A stretch of 64,000 nt of DNA from Euryarchaeota archaeon (lineage in GTDB: Archaea > Thermoplasmatota > SW-10-69-26 > JACQPN01). How positions within the stretch are numbered: position 1 is the stretch's first letter; every line of letters begins with the position of its first letter. Shown in pieces: positions 7,163 to 13,339 of the stretch. The stretch covers positions 62,001-126,000 of the forward strand of contig JACQPN010000009.1 in NCBI GenBank assembly GCA_016207515.1. The letters are read 5' to 3'. The notes under the pieces are model-generated. The model did not search any database and was not told where the DNA came from. It saw only the letters and a program-made list of their open reading frames with translations. The position numbers were made by a program, and so were the translations under genes.

Positions 7163-8125
7163 CTACTTTCCCGCCGTCATGGAGCCCGGATCAAGCGTCT
7201 TGACCGCCCGCTCTCGCGAAAATGCGTTCCACCCGAGCCACAAAGCGCCACCCATGAGGAGTGTACCCGCGCCAACCTGGGCGGCGTTCAGTGTCTCTCC
7301 GAGGAATATCATCGAGGCGGCGACACCCCAAAACGCCTGTGTCGTCATGACGAGGCCCGTGAGGGCGGCGCCGATGCGGCCTACCGCGTAGAAGAAGAGG
7401 AAGAGGGACAGCCCCAAGGTCCCGACACCGACCGCAAGGAGGAGCGGCACGGCGCTCGAAGGGACGTCCACGGGAACGCCCAGGACGGTGACCCCGATCA
7501 TGGCGAGCGTCCCCCCGATCAGGGCTTTCATCGCGACGAGTTTGCGCGGGTCCGACACCTGTGCGGCCTCGGCGCTGAGGTTGTTGTCGATCGACCACGC
7601 GAGGCATGCGACGAGGATCGCGGCTACCCCTACGAACGTGTCCGCTCCGCCTGCCGCGGCCGACGCCTGCGAGAGCCACACTGTGCCGACGAGGATCAAA
7701 GCCGCCGGCACGTAATCGGATGCGTGCAACCTTTCGCCCCGCAGCCTCACCGCGATGAGGATCGTCAGCATGTACTCCACGTTGATGAGTAGCGCCGCCG
7801 TCGACGCGGACGTGTGGCCGATGCCGTAGAACACTGCAAAGGGCGCGAGGAAACCGCCGAGGATGGCGATCGGTAGGATGAGACGCATCGGCGGCGCCCG
7901 CGTCTTCGCCCGTAGCGCAGGAAGGAAAGTGGCGCCCGCGATGAGGTAGATCACGCCGACGAAGACCAAAGGGTGGACCGTTTGCGTCACGGTCTTCGCG
8001 GCAGGTGTGAAAACGCCCCAAAGTACCGCGCCGACAAGGGCCGCTAGGACTCCGCTCTTCACGAGCCCCCTGGCGCCGTCCATGCCGACCGGCGGAGGAT
8101 CCACGCGACCTGGTGACCCGCTCAC
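7163..8125 (-). CDS. EamA/DMT-superfamily transporter
   Basis: 320 residues, almost entirely hydrophobic, with about ten transmembrane helices in two EamA-like halves (first half beginning GVLAALVGAVLWGVFTPAAKT, second beginning FVGVAAILVACLAWSIDNN). Members export amino acids, metabolites or drugs across the cytoplasmic membrane. No substrate can be inferred. It is monocistronic, lying 44 nt upstream of (and facing away from) the Nudix start. A later Met (residue 15) is an alternative start. Confidence 0.85.
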   Translation of the reverse strand: MSGSPGRVDPPPVGMDGARGLVKSGVLAALVGAVLWGVFTPAAKTVTQTVHPLVFVGVIYLIAGATFLPALRAKTRAPPMRLILPIAILGGFLAPFAVFYGIGHTSASTAALLINVEYMLTILIAVRLRGERLHASDYVPAALILVGTVWLSQASAAAGGADTFVGVAAILVACLAWSIDNNLSAEAAQVSDPRKLVAMKALIGGTLAMIGVTVLGVPVDVPSSAVPLLLAVGVGTLGLSLFLFFYAVGRIGAALTGLVMTTQAFWGVAASMIFLGETLNAAQVGAGTLLMGGALWLGWNAFSRERAVKTLDPGSMTAGK

Positions 8126-8195
8126 AGGGTCGGAATGCCCTCATTTAGATAAGAATGGTCGCCGGCGGCCGTCCGGGCGGACGGGCACGAGTTTC

Positions 8196-9449
8196 CTAGG
8201 CGGAGGCGAGGAGCGCTGCTGCGTCGAGCTTTCCATGGCCGAATTCTTCGTCCCAGCCGGCAGGCCCCATGTCGGTGGCGCTTGATTCAAGGGCCTCCTT
8301 GAGCGCCGTCGCGGTCATGCCGGGTTCCATGGCAAGGCGAAGGGCCGCGGCCCCGGCGACGAATGGTGCTGCGTACGAGGTCCCCGACGCGTAACCGTAG
8401 AAAACGCCCATCGACGAATCGGCGGTGGTGAGCGTCGTGTAGATCGCGTCGGCTGGTGCTGCGATGTCGACCTCGGACCCGAAGTTGCTCGACGACCAGC
8501 GTTCTTCGAGGATATCGGCCGGCAGCCCCGGGTCGGCCACATGCGGGAGCGGTTCCGGGACGGCCCGCTGCAGCCCTGAGACCGCCATCACGAGCGGCGA
8601 GTTCGCTGGGTAAAGGACTTCACGGTCGTCATTGCCCGCGGCGGCGATCATGAGGACGCTGTTGTTCGCCGCGTAGTCGAGCGCCTGGTCCACGATTGCG
8701 TCCGATCCCACGTACGCCCCGAGGCTCATTGAGATTATCCTGGCGCCGTTGTCGACCGCCCAGACTATTCCATCGCGTAGCGTCGTGCTGTTACTGGAAC
8801 ACCCTGTCGCGCTGTCGGCGGTCTTCACTATCATGAGGCTGGTCTTCGCCGCACCCGCTATTCCTTCCAAATTGTTCGAAACAGCGCCTAAGACCCCGGC
8901 GACCCGCGTTCCATGACCGCAATTGTCCGTAACGTCCGAATTGTTCCCTACGATGTTACGGCCGTGTTCGCCGCTTTGGCCGGTCCAGAGGTTGCCGGCG
9001 ATGTCAGGGTGCGTCGTCTCGACGCCGCTGTCGATTATCGCGACGACGATGGTGCTTGCGTCGGAGTTCACGTCCCATGCTTGCGTCGCATGGATGGATT
9101 GAAGGCCCCATTGCCTGACCATGAACGGGTCGTTTGTCAGGGGCGCACCCTGGAGGGCGTACGAGGTTTCTCGGGCGACGAAACGTGCCCCGGTGAGGCG
9201 CGCGATCTCCGAGTCCATGAGAGTGATTGGAACCGCGGCAGAGAGGGTCTTGGTGGCAGTTGAAATCTTCCCTACCCTGCCGCCGTGTTCCAAAATCACA
9301 TTGATGGTCTGCGAGAGTCCCGTCTCGCCGTAACCCATGACCAGGTCCCGCGTCGGAGCTGGCGGGACCAACGCCGCGGCGGCGGACGCGGCGATGATGC
9401 CGGTCGCTACGACGACGGCGATGAATGCGGTCGATAGGCTACGCTTCAT
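8196..9449 (-). CDS. Secreted subtilisin-like serine protease (S8)
   Basis: 417 residues from ATG 9447-9449. A signal peptide (residues 1 to about 27, ending ASAAAALV) is followed by an I9-like propeptide (about 40-100) and an S8 catalytic domain. The triad is Asp140 (IIDSGVE), His179 (CGHGTRVAG) and Ser358 (SGTSYAAPF); Asn273 of AAGND is the oxyanion residue. The protein should be exported and self-processed. TATTAATA at about 9481-9488 lies 32-39 nt before the start, supporting this Met over the longer open frame. No C-terminal anchor is seen, so it may be released. Confidence 0.92.
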   Translation of the reverse strand: MKRSLSTAFIAVVVATGIIAASAAAALVPPAPTRDLVMGYGETGLSQTINVILEHGGRVGKISTATKTLSAAVPITLMDSEIARLTGARFVARETSYALQGAPLTNDPFMVRQWGLQSIHATQAWDVNSDASTIVVAIIDSGVETTHPDIAGNLWTGQSGEHGRNIVGNNSDVTDNCGHGTRVAGVLGAVSNNLEGIAGAAKTSLMIVKTADSATGCSSNSTTLRDGIVWAVDNGARIISMSLGAYVGSDAIVDQALDYAANNSVLMIAAAGNDDREVLYPANSPLVMAVSGLQRAVPEPLPHVADPGLPADILEERWSSSNFGSEVDIAAPADAIYTTLTTADSSMGVFYGYASGTSYAAPFVAGAAALRLAMEPGMTATALKEALESSATDMGPAGWDEEFGHGKLDAAALLASA

Positions 9450-9664
9450 TACTGCCACCAGCCTCCATCTTTCAAAGCGGCTATTAATACCGCTTAGCGA
9501 ACAAGTGACGTCCAATGCGCTTAAATCGGTTATCGTGAAACCTTGGTGAATACTTGTGCAAGAGGGGAGACTGCGGCGGCAGGATGGCACCTGCGACCGA
9601 CGAAGTGCGCCCCTTCCACCGGCCTCGGGGAAAGACTCTTTGACCGCCCGGCGTTTTCACGCCC

Positions 9665-9883
9665 ATGACATCAAAGGCACGCGCAGTAACCGTCCCGACG
9701 ATCCTGAAGGTGGCTCTCGCTAAGGATTCCGTGGCAAAGACCTACTTCGACGGCCTTCCGCCGTCGCACCGGCGCGCCTATGTCGAATACGTGACCGAGG
9801 CAAAGCAGGACGAGACCCGTGCGCGCCGGACCGTGAAGACCGTCGAGACATTGAGGAAGGAAGCCGCGAAGGCGCGGAAATAG
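9665..9883 (+). CDS. YdeI/OmdA-type small protein
   Basis: 72 residues. The pattern AKTYFDGLPPSHRRAYVEYVTEAK and then TRARRTVKTVETLRKEAAK matches the C-terminal helical domain of the YdeI/OmpD-associated family (bacteriocin-protection type in bacteria). The usual N-terminal DUF1905 or DUF1801 domain is missing, so this is a stand-alone domain of unknown function. It lies 36 nt before tyrS, which has its own TATA box between them. Confidence 0.7.
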   Translation: MTSKARAVTVPTILKVALAKDSVAKTYFDGLPPSHRRAYVEYVTEAKQDETRARRTVKTVETLRKEAAKARK

Positions 9884-9889
9884 CGTCCC

Positions 9890-9899
9890 TTTTTTAAGG
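9890..9899 (+). promoter_or_regulatory. TATA box of tyrS
   Basis: TTTTTTAAGG centred about 26 nt before the start codon at 9920, consistent with a leaderless tyrS message. Confidence 0.5.
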
Positions 9900-9919
9900 C
9901 GTCGGCGCTCTTTCCGGCC

Positions 9920-11308
9920 GTGGAACTCGAAGCGCGCGTCGCGCTCGTAAAGGAAGTCGGGGAGGAGATCGTCACCGAGGGGGAACTCCGCGCACTTTTG
10001 GCTGAAAAAGCCCACCCCATCGCCTACGACGGGTTCGAACCCTCCGGCACCGCCCACATCGCGCAAGGCGTCATGAGGGCGATAAACGTCAACAAGATGA
10101 CCCGCGCGGGCTGCAAGTTCAAGATGTTCGTCGCCGACTGGCACGCGTGGGCCAACAACAAGATGGGCGGCGATCTTGAGAAGATCAAGACGACTGGCGA
10201 GTACTTGATCGAGATCTGGAGAGCCTGCGGGATGGACCTCTCCAAGGTGGAGTTCGTCTGGGCGAGCGAACTCGTGAAGGACGAAGAGTACTGGAAAACA
10301 GTCATGAACATCGCGCGAGACTCAAGTCTTGACCGAATCCTGCGGACGACGCAGATAATGGGCCGAAGCGAGAAGGACAAGTTGAGCGCGGCGCAGATCC
10401 TATACCCGTGCATGCAGGCGGCGGACATCTTCCACCTGAAGGCCGACCTCACCCAACTTGGAATGGACCAGAGGAAAGTCAACATGCTCGCGAGAGAGGT
10501 CGGGCCGAAGCTGGGGTTTTGGAAGCCGGTGGTGGTGAGCCATCATATGTTGATGGGGTTGCAAAAGCCTCCGATTGAACTCTTCGACTGGCTCGATGCG
10601 TCCAAAACAATCACATCACCTCTCAGACACTGTGAGGAATTCTTCGGCCCGCAGCTGCCGACCGGAGGGCTTACAACCATACGCCGCGCCGTCGAGAAAA
10701 TCAGTCTGGCGAGCGACTGGCAGGTTATCATCAAAGAGACGGATCGCGTCGTAGAGAACGCTGAATTTTTCAGAGATTCTTTAGCGAGAGATCCGGCGAC
10801 TGCGCCTCAGAAACTCCAGGCAATTCAGGAATATGTCGAAGCGGCCAAGGAAGCGGTCCGACTTGCCGACAGGGAAGAGGACAACTATTGGAACTTTGTC
10901 GGCACCGAAATGAAAATGAGCAAATCCAACCCGGACTCCGCAATCTTCATGACCGACACGCCGGAGCAGGTCGCGTCGAAGATCAAGAGAGCCTTCTGCC
11001 CCGATAAGCAAGCGACCGAGAACCCGATCCTCGAATACTACGGCCACATCATCTTCGAGCGGTTCCCGAGCGTGAAGATCGAGCGACCGGCGAAGTTCGG
11101 TGGGGACCTCGAATTTCCTGGAACGCGGGAAGGCTGGCTGGATTTCGAGCGCGCCTTCGTCGAAGGGAAGTTACACCCCGCCGACGCGAAGGCCGGCGCA
11201 ACCAAGCACATCAATCTACTCCTCGATCCCGTGCGCGAGCATTTCGAGAAGAACGAGAAGGCGCGGGAGTTGAAGGCGCAGGTGGAGAGTTTTAGGGTGA
11301 CGAGATGA
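9920..11308 (+). CDS. tyrS: Tyrosyl-tRNA synthetase with a ~110-residue internal insertion
   Basis: 462 residues; archaeal TyrRS is normally about 300-375. The enzyme charges tRNA-Tyr with tyrosine in the cytosol. Class I signatures: YDGFEPSGTAHIAQG (36-50, HIGH-like), MDQRK (182-186), KMSKS (332-336), and the C-terminal KFGGDL block (392-397). In the Methanocaldococcus enzyme only a few residues separate the helix matching HHMLMGL (208-214) from KMSKS. Here 117 residues intervene (about 216-330, nt 10565-10909), of unrecognised fold and from DNA visibly richer in A/T than the flanks. The start is fixed by the upstream TATA box. The end overlaps a GIY-YIG ORF by 4 nt, and copies of its 3' end lie downstream. 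Confidence 0.9.
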   Translation: MELEARVALVKEVGEEIVTEGELRALLAEKAHPIAYDGFEPSGTAHIAQGVMRAINVNKMTRAGCKFKMFVADWHAWANNKMGGDLEKIKTTGEYLIEIWRACGMDLSKVEFVWASELVKDEEYWKTVMNIARDSSLDRILRTTQIMGRSEKDKLSAAQILYPCMQAADIFHLKADLTQLGMDQRKVNMLAREVGPKLGFWKPVVVSHHMLMGLQKPPIELFDWLDASKTITSPLRHCEEFFGPQLPTGGLTTIRRAVEKISLASDWQVIIKETDRVVENAEFFRDSLARDPATAPQKLQAIQEYVEAAKEAVRLADREEDNYWNFVGTEMKMSKSNPDSAIFMTDTPEQVASKIKRAFCPDKQATENPILEYYGHIIFERFPSVKIERPAKFGGDLEFPGTREGWLDFERAFVEGKLHPADAKAGATKHINLLLDPVREHFEKNEKARELKAQVESFRVTR

Positions 11309-11748
11309 AACGGATCGAAGCTTGGATCGGCGTGAACGAAGCCGGCATTGAGACGGTTCCTAGGGATGCGGCGGGGGTTTACCGTGTTTACGCGCAAAAT
11401 CCCATAGCGCGGTTACGCGGCAAAGATTCGCGCGGCCTTCTACTGGTGGGCGAGTCGAACTACCTACGGAGTCGTCTCATGGGTTTCATCTATGCTGTAT
11501 CCGGCAAGAAAGAATCGCACAGAGGGGGAGAGAGGTTTCACCAGCTCCATCTTAGCCGCCAATTCCCAATTGCACGGTTGCGAATCAGGTATACCACAAC
11601 TGGTTCAGGCAAGGCCGGCAAGGCGGCAGCGAGGTCGCTCCAAGACAAGGAGCTTATCCGCTACCAAGACAAGTTCGGCGAACTTCCGCCGTTGAACAAC
11701 AACGGAGGCGTCTCATGGAAAAACAGGCCCTTGCGAAAATCCGGGTGA
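11305..11748 (+). CDS. GIY-YIG nuclease-like protein
   Basis: 147 residues, starting in an ATGA overlap with tyrS. The N-terminal half carries the GIY-YIG pattern: AGVYRVYA, then GLLLVGESNYLRSRL about 20 residues later, with the conserved Arg. The C-terminal YQDKFGELPPLN resembles small stand-alone GIY-YIG proteins of bacterial genomes. The fold cuts DNA with a single metal ion; roles include homing and restriction. Middle segments are less GC-rich than the surroundings, suggesting recent acquisition. It stands between tyrS and a duplicated tyrS 3' fragment, as a mobile module would. Confidence 0.65.
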   Translation: MKRIEAWIGVNEAGIETVPRDAAGVYRVYAQNPIARLRGKDSRGLLLVGESNYLRSRLMGFIYAVSGKKESHRGGERFHQLHLSRQFPIARLRIRYTTTGSGKAGKAAARSLQDKELIRYQDKFGELPPLNNNGGVSWKNRPLRKSG

Positions 11749-11784
11749 GGGGGGCCGCGAGCTTGCGTTCGCGGGCTTCCGCCG

Positions 11785-11951
11785 ATTTGGAGCGCACCTT
11801 TGTATATGGGAAGTTACACCACGCCGACCCAAAAGCAGGCGCCGCGAAGCACATCAACCTCCTCCTCGACCCCGTGCGGGAGCACTTCGAGAAGAACGAG
11901 AAGGTGAGGGAGTTGAAGGCGCAGGTGGAGAGTTTCAACGTGACGAGGTAG
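11785..11951 (+). pseudogene. Duplicated tyrS 3'-end fragment, copy B
   Basis: Encodes ADLERTFVYGKLHHADPKAG, then the tail ending ESFNVTR, about 55 residues matching TyrRS residues from about 408 to its C-terminus, with its own TAG. It lacks every catalytic part. An open frame joins it to an ATG at 11715 inside the GIY-YIG gene. An inverted repeat (CCGCGA/TCGCGG) lies at the junction just before it. Confidence 0.8.
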
Positions 11952-11973
11952 ACCGTTTTCTGTATCCGCCTAT

Positions 11974-12333
11974 TCACCGGTCATTGAACCGCCTCCGGTG
12001 AAGGTCCGGAAGTTTTGGGTACGTCGCGTCCGTTCGCCGAGCGATCGCCGTAACGAGAACAAGTTTTTCGCTTGGCAGCAGGGCCAGACTCAACCGGTAT
12101 TTTCCCACCCGTAGCCGGTACGAGCCTGGGATCCCCGTGCCCGCAAGGGGGACGAGGTCCGGGACCGGGGTGAGTGTTCCCGACGCGAAGACCCTCCTGG
12201 GATCCACGGAAGCGATGCGGTCGAGTTGAGCCGTGATACGCGCGAGGGCGTCCCGCACCCGATCCGCGTCGTCAACGACGAGGTTCGAGAACTCGCGTTG
12301 GAACCCTACGTGGGCGGAGATCCTCCACGACAC
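11974..12333 (-). CDS. RelE/ParE-like toxin of a type II toxin-antitoxin pair
   Basis: 119 residues from GTG 12331-12333. The sequence has the compact RelE layout: an N-terminal helical region (ADRVRDALARITAQLDRIA), then the beta-strands SYRLRVGKYRLSLALLPSEKLVLVTAIARR. The GxYRLRVGxYRL core is typical of RelE/HigB-type mRNA interferases and ParE gyrase poisons. It begins 1 nt after the stop of the antitoxin-like gene on the same strand. It lies antisense to the surrounding tyrS fragments, between copies B and C. Confidence 0.72.
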   Translation of the reverse strand: MSWRISAHVGFQREFSNLVVDDADRVRDALARITAQLDRIASVDPRRVFASGTLTPVPDLVPLAGTGIPGSYRLRVGKYRLSLALLPSEKLVLVTAIARRTDATYPKLPDLHRRRFNDR

Positions 12334-12334
12334 G

Positions 12335-12541
12335 CTAGGCCGGGAAGTCGCCCCACTTCTTGCTCTTTCGGATTTCTTTCGCGACCCGCGCCTGCCATTC
12401 CTTGTAAAGGGCCTGGAATTCATCGGGTTCGATTAGCTGCATCATGCGCGTGATGACGTCCTCGTAGGTCATGCCGTCGATCTTGTAGCGCTTTAGCTTG
12501 AGGCGCGTCTCTTCGGAGAGTTGGACACTCGAAAGCGCCAT
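12335..12541 (-). CDS. Antitoxin-like small protein
   Basis: 68 residues from the ATG at 12539-12541: MALSSVQLSEETRLKLKRYK, then GMTYEDVITRMMQLIEP. The start resembles ribbon-helix-helix antitoxins (a beta-strand with Ser/Gln, then a Glu-rich helix, then TYEDVI), found in archaeal pairs with RelE-like partners. The basic C-terminal tail (KEIRKSKKWGDFPA) would bind the toxin. An AT-rich stretch upstream (12545-12595) probably holds the promoter. Immediate adjacency to the toxin supports the pair. Confidence 0.72.
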   Translation of the reverse strand: MALSSVQLSEETRLKLKRYKIDGMTYEDVITRMMQLIEPDEFQALYKEWQARVAKEIRKSKKWGDFPA

Positions 12542-12629
12542 GGAGACACTATAGAACCTATTGTTTGTCCATGGTATTTGATGTTTTCGATGCCGGTCAA
12601 GTGGGACGACGGAGAGTAGGTCCAGCCTC

Positions 12630-13052
12630 GACCCCGCCATCTTCATGACCGGCACGCCCGAACAGGTCGCAGCCAAGATCAAGAAGACCTTCTGCTCCGA
12701 AAAGCAGGCCGCCGAGAACCCGATCCTCGAATACCACCGCCACATCATCTTCGAGCGCTTCCCGAGCGTGAAGATCGAGAGACCGGCCAAGTTCGGTGGG
12801 GACCTCGAGTTCAAGTCTTACACAGAGCTCGAAGCCGCTTTCGTCGAAGGGAAGCTACATCCCGCCGACGCGAAGGCCGGCGCGGCCAAGCACATCAACC
12901 TCCTCCTCGACCCCGTGCGCCGGCACTTCGAGAAGAACGAGACGGCGTGGATTCGCGATGCTCGTCCCCTTCGCCTCGGCGAGACACCGGTCTCGCCTTC
13001 GGCGGCGCGGGAGTTGAAGGCGCAGGTGGAGAGTTTCAAGGTGACCCGTTAG
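12630..13052 (+). pseudogene. Duplicated tyrS 3'-end fragment, copy C
   Basis: Encodes DPAIFMTGTPEQVAAKIKK through ESFKVTR, matching TyrRS from about residue 339 to the C-terminus with conservative changes and the native-looking FKSYTELEAAF in place of the divergent segment in TyrRS. The HIGH half and KMSKS are absent. It carries a 20-residue net in-frame insertion near the end (TAWIRDARPLRLGETPVSPSA replacing one Lys), rich in inverted repeats. It may be the displaced original 3' end of tyrS. Confidence 0.82.
12949..12967 (-). repeat. Mini-hairpin inside the insertion of tyrS copy C
   Basis: Reverse strand: GGAC-GAGCATCGCGA-ATCC, three base pairs plus a C/A mismatch next to a GAGC-NNN-GCGA loop. 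A second, perfect inverted repeat GGCGAGAC-ACCG-GTCTCGCC follows at 12978-12997. Both belong to the ~60-nt insertion. Confidence 0.45.
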
Positions 13053-13091
13053 TTTCGGCGCGGACCCCTAGCCACCCTCCGATACAATTAA

Positions 13092-13178
13092 GCGCCCGGG
13101 GGGAGATTTGAACTCCCGACCCCACTGGACATGGGTGCCCGCTCTGGAGGCGGGCGCCCAACCACTAGGCGCCCGGTG
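13092..13178 (-). tRNA. tRNA-like gene, anticodon loop CTCCAGA (CCA, Trp-type), long variable arm, imperfect acceptor
   Basis: The reverse strand has a clean T arm (GGGAG-TTCAAAT-CTCCC), an anticodon arm CCCGC-CTCCAGA-GCGGG (anticodon would be CCA), a D arm GCC-TAGTGGTTG-GGC, and a Ser/Leu-like long variable arm (CCCA-TGTCCAG-TGGG). The 3' acceptor strand CCCGGGC finds only partial pairing with CACCGGG at the 5' side. A class II shape with a Trp anticodon is not a standard tRNA. It may be a decayed or rearranged tRNA, or a tRNA-Trp with an intron-like insertion in the variable region. A mini-hairpin abuts its 5' end. Confidence 0.45.
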
Positions 13179-13197
13179 GCTCGCTTTGCTCGCCACC
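13175..13197 (-). repeat. Mini-hairpin abutting the 5' side of the tRNA-like gene
   Basis: Reverse strand GGTGGC-GAGCAAAGCGA-GCCACC: a perfect 6-bp stem with the GAGC-NNN-GCGA loop seen at 5561, 5592 and 26101. It overlaps the expected acceptor 5' strand of the tRNA-like gene, so its arrival may have damaged that tRNA. Confidence 0.6.
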
Positions 13198-13339
13198 CGC
13201 GGCCCCGGCCGCTTCGCGTCCTGTGACGACCCGGGCCTTCTTCATTCGCGTGCCGACTCTTCGTTCTGAATAATTGGGGGGGTCGCCGAATGGTTCAGGC
13301 TGCCTGCAAAGGACACCGAATTTTCCGATGTAAGGCTAG

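Noticed and set aside
10565-10909. Intein in TyrRS
   Set aside because: No Cys/Ser at the putative N-junction, no HN-Cys/Ser/Thr at the C-junction, no DOD or HNH endonuclease motif, and it is too short for most inteins.
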